This document shows, one piece after another, positions 44,566 through 56,500 of a stretch of DNA of 64,000 nucleotides. Positions within the stretch are counted from its first letter, which is position 1; the number at the start of each line of letters is the position of its first letter. The stretch comes from Triticum aestivum (taxonomy: Eukaryota; Streptophyta; Magnoliopsida; Poales; Poaceae), in NCBI RefSeq assembly GCF_018294505.1, contig NC_057800.1, forward strand, positions 173,490,396 through 173,554,395, read 5' to 3'. A program made the translations under genes and the position numbers. The notes under the pieces are model-generated. The model had not been told where the DNA came from, searched no databases, and saw nothing but the letters and a program-made list of their open reading frames with translations.

Positions 44566-46246
44566 CCCGAACCTTCCATGGGCAGTCTTTACTGTGTACC
44601 ACGACCTCCACACCCACAACACCAACGAATGTCAAGAGCTCCGAGCCGTGCGAGAAGGAAGGATCGGCCGTTGCCCCGACCGCGGTGACTGGGGCTACGG
44701 TCGAGGAGGAGGAAGGAACGCGGGACGCTGGGAAGACCATGGCCCATGCCAAGGGTGGCACGATCAACCTCGCAAGGATTGCTGGCAAGACCCGCCTCGC
44801 GAGGGAGACTGGAGGGATCAGCCTCGCGAGGATCACCCGCAAGGCAACGCAGGCCTCCCTTCGCTGCCGCCGCAGCCAAGGAGAAACGAGGACCGCCACC
44901 AGGACGAGGGGGTTGGGGGCTTCCAGGAGCCGCGCGCGATCGCCTGCATCCTGGGCGGGGCTCAAGCCCCAGCCTCTCAACGCATCTTCAAGCAGTTCGC
45001 CCGCAAAGTGAATGCAGTCCTCCCCAAGCTCGAAGCCACGCGCCCTCTCAGGTGGTCGGCGTGTGCCATCACGTTCAGCTCAGCAGATCAGCTCAAGTGT
45101 GCGGCTACAGCCGGAGTCCTCCCGATGCTTTGGTCCCCAACCATCAGCAACGTGGTGGTCACCAGGACCATCATCGATGGCGGGGCAGGGCTCAATGTCC
45201 TGCCCGTGGAAACATTCAACAATCTCCAGGTGCCCTACAACTAGCATCAGCCAACCAAGCCTTTCTCCGGAGTCACCGATGGCTCCACGGTCCCGATTGG
45301 GCAGGTCCGCCTCCCTGTCACCTTCGGGGCACGCGACAACTAGCGCACCGAGCTTATCGACTTCGACGTTGCTCACGTTCGCCTACAGTACAATGCCATC
45401 CTTGGGTACCCAGCGCTGGCCAAGTTCATGGACGTAACTCACCACGGCTACAACGTCCTCAAGATCCCACAAAGTTGCGGAGTCATCACGGTGCCCTATG
45501 AAGAGAAGGACGCGGTGTGTTCCCTGGAACGGGCCTTTCAGGTCGCGTCACTGGAAGACCCGGATCACGGAAGCAGGAGGCTTCCCGAGACCGACCCCAA
45601 GAAGAAGAAGAAGAAGAAGACATCGTCCGGCCCGGCCCCTCAGGAGGCAGGCCCCTCTGGGCCCGCGCCTGCCCAGGGGGAACCTCCTTCCATCGCATAG
45701 GAAAGCGCACCCGGCGCCCTCCTCAGGCAGGGCTCGGGGGCTCTCCCCTGGAGGGCCACCGACCTGGCTAGGGTCACGAGGGAGGCGCTTGGGCACCACA
45801 TGGAGGCGTGTTTCGAAGCACGTTTCCCTCAAGAAGGAGTAAGGAAAGGAGAGCCAGACCCTCAGGAGTTCGTCAGCAAGGCCATTCAGGAGCTACAGGA
45901 GTCAAGAGTCATGAAAGGCGGCCGCCGCCTACCAGCAGTGGCTCTCCATCCAGGCGAGGATGGTGGGCTGCGCGTCTGCATCGACATACCAGGGCACAAT
46001 CGAGTCACCTCTCTGGAGTGCCTCTGGCCCTCGCGAGTGGGGCACTGCGGGGGTCCACCCCACAGCTACGTTCGCATGCCTTACAGCTTGTCGAACGTGG
46101 CTGCCACGTACCAGCGCCTCATGAGGGGCATCGTGGAGGCACAAGAGGCCAGGCGTTCCGCAGCCCTGGCGGAGATGGAGATGGTCCGCGAGGAGCCACT
46201 AGCGCCTCCGGAGCCTCCCGAGGCCCCTAGGCCTGGGGGCTTGTGA
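44519..46246 (+). pseudogene. Gypsy B protease and truncated reverse transcriptase
   Basis: One frame with stops at 45242, about 45341 and 45698. It starts with a knuckle remnant (FTVYHDLHTHNTNEC) and a repeated Arg/Asp-rich stretch (DPPREGDWRDQPRED). The protease follows, with TIIDGGAGLNVLP at about 45170. After a poly-Lys run (DPKKKKKKK) come RT pieces only: IQELQESRVMKGG, DGGLRVCIDIPGHN, then a jump to YVRMPYSLSNVAATYQRLM. The catalytic YxDD and everything after it are missing. Confidence 0.75.
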
Positions 46247-47786
46247 GGATCGGCTTCCGCAGCCCATCGAGTCTGCTACACCAATAGTCCTTCGCCCTCA
46301 ACATCATCAGGTGACATCTTTCAAGTTTCATTTCCAGCTGGGAGCGCCCCCCCCCCTCCCCAGGGCTGCATTATTCCCAGGCCGCGTGGGTCCATCCCTG
46401 CGGCATGTATCCCTTTTATTTCATGTTGTTAGCTTACTTTGTTGGGGGTGCCCCTCGGGCTGCATCATCCCCAAGTCGCTTGGGCCAGACCAAGCGGCAT
46501 GTATCCCTTTTGCGTTTATTTCCGGTTAAGCGTTCGACCCACCATGCTTGATTATTTGATGCCGGTCCACGGCACCTCTTCTTCTCCATGCCGACCACTT
46601 GCACATTAAAGGGGGGGTACCTGAGCATTGAGACTCAGGGCTCTTACTGGCTCTCCAGCCCTCACCCTCTGGCCTTGTCCACGGCATCGCGACCTGGCAT
46701 ACCAGCGACGGCTGAGACCAGCTCGAGGGCTGGGACCCGAGGACGTAGAGTGTCGGCATCTAACCAAATTTGCAGGGACACATCACAAGATAAGGCCCAG
46801 TGCCAGGTGCAACCCGCCTGGAGGTAGGGCCCCGTGAGTCCTGCGTTGGCTCACGGGTGCCCAGATACACCTCGCCAGGCCCTACCGTGCCAGCCACGTG
46901 TCAGGGCGGGGCTGTACACGCCCCGGGGGCTCCTCCCGGAGGGGGCCCCCCTCCCACGTACTAGTGGAAGCACCATGCTCCGCGCTGGCTGACGACACTG
47001 CCGAGGAGCGGCTATGCCCGTACACATACGGAAGCGCTATGCTCCGCGCTGGTGATAAACAACTGAGGGTGGCCCTCGGGCCGCATCAACCTCAGGGAGC
47101 CCAGAGCTCAGTGTCTAGCCTCATCTTAACGCCTCCCCTCGGGAGTGCCGCACGAGGGGGCTGGGCACAGGGGCTGCGCCCGGGTCACGCCCAGACGCAC
47201 GCCACCCAGCCAGGCCCCCCCGGGCCTGGTTCGTCGCGCGTCTCTCCCCGAGCGGAGCCAAGGTACGAAGGCCGTTTGAGTGTCAAGGGGGACTCCTGAG
47301 CATCGCGACTCAGGAGCCTAACTGGTCATGTAGCCCCTCACCCCTTAGTTCCGAAAGGCTAACGGCGGTTGAGGTATGCACGCGGCCGGGCTCTGCAGAC
47401 GTAGAACGGTAGATCCACCCACATCATACCTCCCTACTTGTTGTTCGTGCGCCAAGGGGGACTCCTGAGCATCGCGACTCAGGAGCCTAACTTGTCACAT
47501 AGCCCCTCACTCCTTGGTCCCGTCCTGGTTTCCGGTCGGGACTAACGCTGGGTGAGGTATGCGCGGGGCCGGGCTCTGCCGGCGTAGAACATAAGCAAGT
47601 AGGAAGGAAAAGCGCAAATTTTAAGGAATTCAAAAGCAAATATTACAGTCCACACTGTTATCTCAATGCCAAAACGCAAGTTTAAACGCCTCCCTGAGGC
47701 ATGATACATGTGCAGGAATTAAAGGCAGGATAGGAGCCACAACGGAGTCACTTGTCAACGGTGGAGCAGCGCGGAGTGGGTTCGCC
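46247..47786. other. Convergent spacer of Gypsy B with hairpin repeats
   Basis: No gene is supported. A unit of about 170 bases is present twice (from about 47284 and 47456), each with CTCCTGAGCATCGCGACTCA followed by GGAG, a perfect 8-bp stem and 8-base loop. A related ACCTGAGCATTGAGACTCAGG lies at 46619. GC-rich 'ccccgggggctcctccc' tracts also occur. It separates the RT remnant from the antisense gene's stop. Confidence 0.6.
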
Positions 47787-50292
47787 TCATGGAGCAGTGG
47801 AGTCGGCAGCGCCTTGCTTCGGCTTGGTGCTGAAGGCCCGGAACTTCCCCAGCAGAGCCTCCACGCGACTCTTCATGGCGTCGGCAGCGGCACGCTCGCC
47901 GCTTACTGGCTCCAGCAGGCTGTCAAGGTCGACGCCGGGATCGCGAAGGTAGATGTGGGTGAGGACCCGCGTCAGCGCTGCAGAAGACAGGACACGCGCC
48001 TCGGCCTCGGCCGTGGGGCCAAGGCCAAGGGCGACATCTTCAAGAGCATGAACCAGGAAGGGAAGCAGCTTGGCGGGGCCGTCCTCGGCGCCAGCCAGCG
48101 GGCTCTCCAGGCCACTGTCGTAAAGCGTCCTCAGCGAGGAGCGAGCCTTCGCCTCCATCTCCATGAAGGCCGCGCGGTCCTCGGCAAGAACCAGGGCCTT
48201 GTCGTCCAGCTCGGCCTTCCTCGCCCCCAACTCCTGCTCCAGCGTGCCTTGGCGGTCGCGGTGCTTCCTGAGCTTGACCTCCCTCTCCTTGACGGCCGCC
48301 TCGCGAGCCTTCACGCCTTCTTCCTGCTCTTGGCGAAGGCGGACCTCTTTCGCGAGCTGGTCCCGCAGGCCTTGTAGCTCGTCCTCCAGCGCCTTGCAGC
48401 GACCGTGGACGTCAACCACCTCCCCCAGGGCTGCGTCACGAGCAGCCTTCGCCTCAAGGACGGCCTGCTTCTCCTCATCGCAAGCCGTCGAGGCCTGGAC
48501 CAGTGCCGCCCGAATCGAAGCGTCGGAGCGAATCCATCCTGAAGCCAGCTCCAAACGCCCGGCCACCAAGCGAGGGTCGGCGCCAAGAAGATCCTGCCGC
48601 AGCCGGTCCAGCTCAGCAGCAGCACGATCCAGAATGGCAGGAGGAGTCGGGGAGATAGCAGTCGGTGGAGTAGAAGGAGAATGCGGCAGCGCGGCCACAG
48701 CATCCTGAGGCGGAGTCTGCTGCGCCCCAACGGCTGTAGTGGCGGCAGCAGGCAAAGGCACCTCGGGAGTCACTTGGGCCATGGGGGCTGAGCTTGCCCC
48801 AGCCGGCTCAGCCAGGCCTCACGAGGACGACCGGGCAGGAGAAGCCCGTGCGTCGTGGTCACCCTCCTTCGTGGGCAGAGGCGCTGCCACGGAGGGAACC
48901 TCAGGAGCTCCCTTCGGCTTCTTTGCTGCGGGCGCCAGCCTATCCAAGAGATGCGGACGTCAAGCCTCATAAGCAGAACAAGAAATAAAGACAAGAATCA
49001 AGCGCTTACGGGTCGTCGCCAGTGAGCTCAAACGGCCTCCGGCCAAATTTGAAGCCCGAAAGCCGGCTAGAAGGGTCAACCTCGGGAAGCTTGGAAGAGG
49101 AAGGTGCGTCTGCGGTCCGCCTCGGGGCTGGGGCAGACCCGCGAGAGATCAGCCCGGTCTTGTCCTTCTTCGGGATCAGGGGCAAGCTCCCGCCGTCATC
49201 CTCATCATCATCCTCATCGTCATCGCTCGGAGAGAGGCGGAGAACGTGGGACCTGCACCGGGGGAGGGGAGCCCTCGACTCTCCGTCAGTCGCCTCGGAG
49301 TCAGGCCCTTTTTCCCGCTCCCCTCCTTCCTCCTCTTCGCTGGAGTCGTTGGAGGGCACGTCCACCGGTTCCTCGGGAGTTTCCATGGGCACGGGCCCGT
49401 CCCCATTGAAGACGGGCATGGACTCCACTACCTGCTCCCAGTCGTCGCGGAGGAACAAGGGCGTAGGAGCGCCCTCCAACCTCGCCACATCACCCCCGAC
49501 CAGAGATTGGAGGACTGCAGCCAGATCTCCGTCGGCCAAGGCCGCGGGGCTCGGATGGGACCTCCACATCGGAAGTGAGTACTGCCGAAGCGGAGCCAGC
49601 TGGTGCTCCAGGAATTCCCTCAGCAGCGACGCGCCGGTCAGCTTCACCGCCGCCATGTTGGCCGGCCTCAGATCCGCGTCCATCTTCTCCAACACCAGCT
49701 TCGCACGGGGGTCCGCGAGCTCCGCTCGACCCCAATCGCTGGAGCTCGTGGGTTGCTCTGTGGGCAAGATCAGCCGAGGGTGGATGTGCCCAGCATCTGC
49801 CAAGACCCACTTGCTCCTGAAGCCCTCAATCCTTTTCCCGGGGTTCGAAATGGCAATGGCGCCACCATACGTGATGAAGCTAGCGCACGCGGAAGCAGGA
49901 CCACGAGAGGTCCGGAGGTAGAAGTAGTGGCGCGGCAAGGCCACTGAGGGCGGCACCCCTACGTGAGCCTTGCAGTAATAGGCGAAGATTGCCAGGAGAA
50001 GGACGGAGTTGGGGTGGAGATGCAGAGCCTGTAGCTTATAATGGCAGAGGACAGAGAAGAAGAACTCAGACAAGGGAGGCACCAGGCCAGCAGCAATGGC
50101 ACTTACGAAGAACGGATAGAAGGTGCTCCCTTGACACTCAGGGGTGGCGGAGCCGGCCTTGAACACCTTCGCCCCTTCGATGCCCCGCGCCACCGCCCTC
50201 CGGCGCAAACGGGCGGGGCTCGCCTCCGACACGTTCGGCGAGTCCAGGGCAGACGAGTACCAAGCTACGGCCAGGGACTGACGAGGTGCCAT
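47787..50292 (-). CDS. Antisense two-exon gene of Gypsy B (PF04195-like, coiled coil)
   Basis: Exon 1 runs 50292-49010. An intron of 70 bases (49009-48940) has GT donor (CCC|GTAAGC) and AG acceptor (GGATAG|GC). Exon 2 runs 48939-47787. The frame continues exactly across the junction, with one nonsense codon, TGA at 48821-48819. Exon 1 contains FYPFFVSAIAAGLVPPLSEF...LAIFAYYCKAHVGVPPS, typical of the 'putative gypsy type transposon' family (Pfam PF04195). Then come LTGASLLREFLEHQLAPL..PMW, an acidic patch (DDDEDDDEDD) and a basic patch. Exon 2 is a long coiled coil (EAKAARDAALGEVV, EREVKLRKHRDRQ). It is opposite to gag-pol. Function unknown; it may well be mildly broken by the single stop. Confidence 0.7.
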
Positions 50293-50558
50293 TGCTTCCT
50301 AGGTCACGCGGTCGGAGTGGATCTGGAAATTTTGGAGGAAGGAAGGAGAGGTGCAAGAAAGGGGATCTGAGCAGCAACCGGAGAAAGCAAAAAGCAAAGC
50401 CTAGGCGGATGCCACTTCTTTATCAACTCACGCAGTTGCTAAGGCGCTCACGTCCAATCAACCGCCACGCGGCGCCCAAGGCCGCAGGCTGAGAGGGCAC
50501 GCGGCACTTCGCTCTTGCCCTTCCTCCTCCCTGCATGGCCAAGTCCGGGCGCACCTTG

Positions 50559-50572
50559 GGCCCGGGGGCTAC
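50559..50572 (+). other. Gypsy B polypurine tract
   Basis: GGCCCGGGGGCTAC immediately before the 3' LTR. The core GGCCCGGGGG is shared with Gypsy A. Confidence 0.6.
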
Positions 50573-51485
50573 TGTCGGCGTTCTGGGAACGGGGGTCCCC
50601 AGACTTGCCTGCCTGCGGCGTGGCTCAAAGGGGGGCCCAGCACGGCCCATCTTCATCAAAACAGACCCAAGACCCTCGCGAGGGGCCAAGCCTCGCGGGG
50701 CGGACGACGCGAAGCTTCCTCAGGCACGGCCTCACCAGGCTGGCTCGCAAAGAGGCAGAGAGATCAAGGCGGGGCACCTCACGAGGTGCCCGTGACGCAA
50801 GCCGTGACGACCAAGGGCGCCAGGCGGGCGCCAGCCCGCGTAGTGTCCTCCTTTCCCCTTTGGTGCAAAGGGGGCAAGCGCAGCCGCGGGGTACCGAGGC
50901 ATCAAGCAAAGGTTGCCATTTCGGTGCAACAAGACCAACACCAGGAGGACTACAAGACGGAGGTCATCGTGGAGCCCAAGACGGCGTCACCACCAGAGCT
51001 TTGTGCAGGCGAGGACCAACTTTAGTCAGGATAAGTGTACCAGATGTTCCCCTTCAAAATGGCCAATTGTTGGCGCCCTTCCCGCTCAATATTTGGGAAG
51101 AGGCCCAGGGCCTTTGCCTATAAATAGGACCAGCCACCCACAGGGTAGGGGGATCGGATCGAAAAGAGAGAGAGAGAGAGAGAAGGGTGACTGAACTCCT
51201 CCTAGCAGTTCGTCCCCCAGCCAAGAACAGACCCTCGCGAGGCTGTTCTTCCTTGTATTGTTCATCATCATCAGCCCAAGAGGCAATCCACCACACCACA
51301 CACTGGAGTAGGGTATTACACCACAACGGTGGCCCGAACTAGTATAAATCCTGTGTTTCTTGTGATGTTCTTTCCTTAGCTTAGATCTTAGCGAGGCGGA
51401 GGGGTGCAGGTAGGTAGAAGACGAAATCTCCGCGCGCACCCCAGTGTTCGAACCTCAAGGGTCTGCCGGAACCCGAAATCCGACA
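50573..51485 (+). repeat. Gypsy B 3' LTR
   Basis: 913 bp, near-identical to 42258-43174, with the same TATA box (51119-51126), GA microsatellite and CTCGCGAG palindromes. Confidence 0.9.
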
Positions 51486-52267
51486 AGCTGAGGTGGCACG
51501 ATGGTAGGACCTTTAAGAAGATCTGCATGCTGCCACGCAGGTGCTTGCTTATCTGGTCTGGAAGCTGCATGTTGCCACGCAGGTGCCTGCCCAGCTGGTT
51601 GGGCTGGCAGCTACATGCAAACGGCGGCGGAGTCTTGGCTGGTGCAATCCTGACAGTGGCCCTGCTGACGCCCTCGGCAAGGGTCTTGCCGGGGGCTCGG
51701 CAAGGGTCTTGCCGAGGAGTTGCTGTCATCCCCGGCAAGGATCTTGCCGGGGGTCTTGTGGATTTCCTCGGCTAGGATCCTGCCGAGGGTCACCGTCTTC
51801 TAGTCCTCATCTGAACTCATATATTTATGAGCTTGACAAAGATTTGCCTGCCACCACAGAGGCGCCTCCCGAGCCTTGGTTCCGACGCAGTTGCTTGGGT
51901 CGGAGCCAGTGGGCTCAAGGGTGGCTCGCTCTGCTGGTGTTGGGCAAGTTACCCCGGCAAGGCTCTTGTCGGGGCTGCGGGGGACCGCCTCGGCAAGGCT
52001 CTTGCCGGGGCTGCGGGGGACCGCCTCGGCAAGGCTCTTGTCGGGGCTGCAGGGGACCGCCTTGGCAAGGATCTTGCCGAGGGATTCCACCTCGCCCTCT
52101 TGCCATCTTGCGCTTCCGGTCTTGGTGTCGCCTTGGTTGTCTTGTGCTTCGGCTTTTCTCCGGCTTCCCTCCTCTGCCCTGCTAAGTGTGGTCGCGGCGC
52201 ATGGCTTTGACTGCCCGTGCACAAGTAAAGGGGTCAAAGGGAGAGCCCCTACCTTTGTACACCGACA
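51486..52267 (-). repeat. Gypsy A 5' LTR, right part
   Basis: Resumes Gypsy A LTR sequence after the AGCTG duplication. Joined to 41777-42257 it is 1258 bp, 72 bases longer than the 3' LTR. That is exactly two extra 36-bp hairpin units. Confidence 0.88.
51955..52082. repeat. 36-bp hairpin units in Gypsy A 5' LTR
   Basis: CGGCAAGG units start at 51955, 51991, 52027 and 52063, a constant 36-base step. Each unit can fold as CCCCGGCAAG-gct-CTTGCCGGGG or a one-mismatch version. The 3' LTR has only two starts (32698 and 32734). Confidence 0.8.
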
Positions 52268-52977
52268 TTCACAGATGATTTGAGCAGATATGGGTATATC
52301 TACTTAATTAAACATAAGTCTGAAACATTTGAAAAGTTCAAAGAATTTCAGAGTGAAGTGCAAAATCATTGTAACAAGAAAATAAAGTTACTATGATCTG
52401 ATCATGGAGGTGAATATTTGAGTTATGATTGTGCTCTTCATTTGAAACAATGTGGAATAGTTTCGTAACAAACGCCACCTGGAACACCACAGTGTAATGG
52501 TGTGTCCGAACGTCGTAACTGTGCGTTATTAGATATGGTGCGATCTATGATGTCTCTTACTAATTTACTACTATCGTTTTGGGGTAATGCTATAGAGACG
52601 GATGGATTCACGTTAAATAGGGCACCATCTAAATCCGTTAAGACAACACCATATGAACTATGGTTTGGCAAGAAACCTAAGCTATCGTTTCTTAAAGTTT
52701 GGGGTTGCAATGCTTATGTGAAAGAGCTTCAACCTGATAAGCTCGAACCCAAATCGGAGAAATGTGTCTTCATAGGATACCCAAAGTAGACTATTGGGTA
52801 CACCTTCTATCACAGATCCGAAGGGAAGATATCCGTTGCTAAGAATGGATCTTTTCTAGAGAAGGAGTTTCTCTTGAAAGAAGTGAGTGGGAGGAAAGTA
52901 GAACTTGATCAGGTCATTGTACCTTCTCCCGAATTGGAAAGTAGTTCATCACAGAAATTAGTTCTAGTGATTCCTGA
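52268..52977 (+). pseudogene. Copia integrase, 3' part, decayed
   Basis: Continues the Copia integrase from 31752: FTDDLSRYGYIYLIKHKSE, then SERRNCALLDMVRSMMS with the catalytic Glu, then TPYELWFGKKPKLSFLKVWG and a C-terminal EKCVFIGYPK. Stops occur at 52394-52396, about 52467 and 52787. Reading ends at about 52977 where the Gypsy C LTR begins. Confidence 0.85.
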
Positions 52978-53501
52978 TGGGGTCATGTACCTAGGGTAGG
53001 GTCACAGACCTGATCTAAGTACCCTGCCCAAGGACACCCTTAGAAGAGGTCACCTTCCAGTCGACCAACGAGGGACTCACTCGACTAACTTGAAGGACTC
53101 GACCACGAAGACTCACTCGACTACCAGGAGGTCAAAAGGCACTCTGCACTGCAACATCCTGTAGTTAAGTAGACTTTATGATAGTTAAGACACTTTATGT
53201 GGGACGTTACCAGTAACACCCCACACTAAATACACCTTAAACCCTTCATTACGTGGGCTGGCTGGGGTCCTGGCGCACTCTATATAAGCCACCCCCCTCC
53301 ACAGGCAGAAGGGTTCGGCATCCTGTAATTCATATACACATAATCCACTCGACCGCCTCCGGGGTCCGAGACGTAGGGCTTTTACTTCCTCCGAGAAGGG
53401 CCTAAACTCGTACATCTCTTGTGTTTACAACCTCTCCATAGCTAGGACCTTGCCTCTCCATACCTACCCCCCACTCTACTGTCAGACTTAGAACCACGAC
53501 A
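52978..53501 (+). repeat. Gypsy C 5' LTR
   Basis: About 524 bp ending ACCACGACA before the primer site. It starts at TGGGGTCATG (52978) or TGATGG (52975); the exact base cannot be fixed without the 3' LTR. Confidence 0.75.
53281..53287 (+). promoter_or_regulatory. Gypsy C LTR TATA box
   Basis: TATATAA in gcactcTATATAAgccaccc, a strong plant TATA box in the middle of the LTR. Confidence 0.65.
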
Positions 53502-53502
53502 G

Positions 53503-53520
53503 TTGGCGCCCACCGTGGGG
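53503..53520 (+). other. Gypsy C primer binding site
   Basis: TTGGCGCCCACCGTGGGG right after the LTR, a common primer site in grass Gypsy elements and different from that of A and B. Confidence 0.65.
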
Positions 53521-53574
53521 CCGGTGTTTTAGCGATTTTGTGGAGAAGTTGCGGTTCTTCCGAGTACTTTCATC

Positions 53575-56500
53575 ATGATGACTGATGGAGTTTTGGTTGA
53601 GGGTCGAGAGATCCGTCTCGGTGCTCTCACCTTCGTCGCCGACGACTCCGCCTGGCTCCAGGAGGCTCCACTCGACGTTGATGCGCTCCCCGTCCGCAGT
53701 GCGACGCATTTTCGCGCATGTGTCCGCGGCGTTCTGCTGCGGCAACCGTCGACTCCGTATCGGTCGACTCCCCCATCGACCACCCTCTCGGTCTCCCGCC
53801 AGCGCAAGCGCTCGGGCCGGTCGAGGCTTCAGCATTGGGTGAGGCACGCGGTGGCTCGCCAGACGGCCACCACCCAAGTTGCGGCAATCGAGCCCGACGA
53901 ATCTCTCTATGGCCTGTTCGATCTGTCGACTGGCTCCGTAGAGACTGCATCCGAGTGCGATAGCAGTGATCCAGCGGCGGAAATCCTGATGGTCGACGGG
54001 CCCCGCAGTCCCCCTGGCTTCGCCCGTGATGGTGGGGCAGGCGACGGAGGCGACCCCACACGAGACCACGAAGAGTACCAGCCCGAGCCACTCGACTCTC
54101 TGCAAAGAGAGGAACTTCGCCGCAGGAACGTGGATGTCCTGCGTACTCCCATCGCAGGAGAAACCCCCGAGGCTCGCGCCTTGGAGGAGGCTCGTTTAGC
54201 CAATTTGGCCGAATGCACTCGACTGGAGAATCTCCAGCGAGCACTCGACGAGCGCGCGCGGCAACGAGTTCCCGACACCAGTCGACGTCAACTCTTCCCG
54301 CCGACTCAGGTATATCGAACCCCAATCCAGAATTTAGCAGCTGCGACCCGTATAGCAGAGTCCATCCAGCCCTCTCAGTCGGAAGCTGGCAGAGGCTTGA
54401 TGCAGATCAGGGATCTGCTCCGGGCAGCAGGAGATCAGAATTCGGCCGTGTCGCAGTCACGCAACAGAATTCACAGTCGATCCGTCGCTGCGAATACGGT
54501 TCAGTCGGCTCATAGCCCCAGATCGCCTCCGCGGCGTGAAGGGCGCGAGAATCGGCGAGACCAATATGGTGACCGACTCGACCGAGATGATAGGCGTCGA
54601 GTTCCCAATTCCCCTCCGAGGGGTGGGTCTTACTCTCCTCGGCAGCAAGATGACAGACGCCAGCTCAGTGCGGGGCGAAGAGTTCCAGTCGACCCCAGAG
54701 AACCAGGCTTTGACGCGCGATCCATTATCGTGCAAGGCTTAGTCGACCGGAACAGAGCCCATCGAGGTGGACTCGACAGAGATGCGCCCACAAGCAGTCG
54801 AGTGCATGTTTCTGGTCCTGAATGTTTCAGCAGAGCTATCAGAGCCGCAGTTATCCCTCCCAATTTCAGGTTGGCAACAGGAGTCAGCAAGTTCACTAGT
54901 GAGTCTAAGCCTGAAACTTGGCTTGAAGACTACCGAGTGGCGGTTCAGATTGGTGGTGGGAACGACGAGGTGGCCATGAAGCATTTGCCCCTCATGCTGG
55001 AAGGTTCTGCCAGGGCATGGTTGACTCAATTACCTCCTAGCAGCATTTACACTTGGGAAGATCTGTCCCGAGTGTTCATCAGAACGTTTGAAGGAACTTG
55101 CAAGCGACCGGCTGGATTGACGGAGCTGCAAGTCTGCGTGCAGAAGAACAATGAGACTCTCAGGGAGTATATTCAGAGATGGATCACTTTGCACCATACT
55201 GTGGAGAATGTGTCTGATCATCAGGCAGTCTGCGCCTTTAAGGATGGTGTCAAGAATAGAGAATTGAGTTTGAAATTTGGTCGAACCGGTGACATGACCT
55301 TGAGTCGGATGATGGAGATTGCTACCAAGTACACCAACGGCGAAGAAGAAGACCGACTCCGAAGCGGCAAGCACAAGCCGAGTCAGTCGGAAAAGGGAAA
55401 CACCAGTCGGAAACAGAAGCGGAAGGCTGAACCGGCAGCTCCTGGAGAGGCTCTGGCCGTGACTCAGGGAAAGTTTAAAGGGAAACCAAAAGGATCCTGG
55501 AACCCTAAGAAGGTAAAGGATAAGGAAGGGAACGACGTGATGGATATGCCGTGTCACATCCACACGAAGAAAGACGAAGAGGGGAATATCATCTACCCGA
55601 AGCATACCACTCGCCAATGTCGACTCCTGATCCAGCAATTTCAGGGAAAACAGTCTAAGGACAAGGAGAAGGAGTCGGACAAGCCCGCAGACAAGGAGGA
55701 CAGTGAGGAAGGATATCCACATATCAACTCCACTATGATGATCTTTGCAGATGTGGAAAGCAAGAGTCGATTGAAAGTCATTAACCGAGAGGTGAACATG
55801 GTCGCCCCAGCAAAAGCAAATTATCTGAGATGGTCCCAAACACCCATCACATTCGACCAATCTGATCACCCGACTCATATTGCCACCCCTGGGAGGCAAG
55901 CTTTGGTGGTCGATCCAGTTGTCGAAGGCACTCGACTGACAAAAGTGCTGATGGACGGTGGTAGTGGGCTGAATTTGTTGTATGCAGACACGCTGAAAGG
56001 AATGGGCATTCCGATGTCCCGACTGAGCACCAGTAACATGAGCTTTCATGGAGTTATACCAGGGAAGAAAGCCGAGTCACTCGGCCAAATAGCTCTAGAC
56101 GTGGTGTTTCGTGATTCGAAAGATTTTCGCAAAGAGAAGTTGACGTTTGAGGTCGTGGATTTTCAGAGTGCATATCATGCCATTTTGGGGAGACCAGCTT
56201 ATGCACGGTTCATGGCTCAACCATGTTACGTGTACCTCAAATTGAAGATGCCCGGCCCCAAAGGAGTGATCACTGTCACCGGTGATCGGAAAAAGGCAGA
56301 AGAGCGCTTTCAGAAGGGCTCAAAGATTGCCGATTCCCAGGTGACAGCGGTCGAGTTCGAAGAATACAAGCAAAACGCAGATCCGAGTGATTTGCTGCGA
56401 TCCAAGAAACCCGCCACAGAATCTGCATTTCAGTCGTCCGGTGAGACAAAGCCTGTTCACATTCACCCGACCGACCCCGATGCAGCTCCGACCCACATCT

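Larger units (their letters stand above)
42258..51485 (+). mobile_element. Gypsy B: non-autonomous LTR retrotransposon with antisense gene
   Basis: LTRs TGTCGGCGTTCTGG...AAATCCGACA at 42258-43174 and 50573-51485, with AGCTG target duplications at 42253-42257 and 51486-51490. It sits inside the 5' LTR of Gypsy A. Plus strand: primer site, intact gag, then protease and a shrunken RT. RNase H and integrase are absent, so the element needs help in trans. Minus strand: a two-exon gene near the 3' LTR. The LTRs look very alike by eye, so it is the youngest layer of this nest. Confidence 0.92.
31753..52267 (-). mobile_element. Gypsy A: LTR retrotransposon with antisense B3-like gene
   Basis: LTR ends TGTCGGTGGGAA...TACACCGACA lie at 31753-32938 and 41777-52267, the latter interrupted by Gypsy B. 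The target duplication is TTCAT at 31748-31752 and TTCAC at 52268-52272, with one substitution. Gag, protease, RT-RNase H and integrase run leftwards on the minus strand from a primer site at 41758-41774, so the right LTR is the 5' LTR. A plus-strand B3-like gene lies between integrase and the 3' LTR. No chromodomain was seen. The order and antisense gene fit the Tat lineage of plant Gypsy elements. All coding parts carry stops or shifts. Confidence 0.88.

Noticed and set aside
45600..45625. Poly-lysine run as a real nuclear localisation signal
   Set aside because: It is an AAG microsatellite inside a broken protease-RT frame, so a functional signal cannot be argued.
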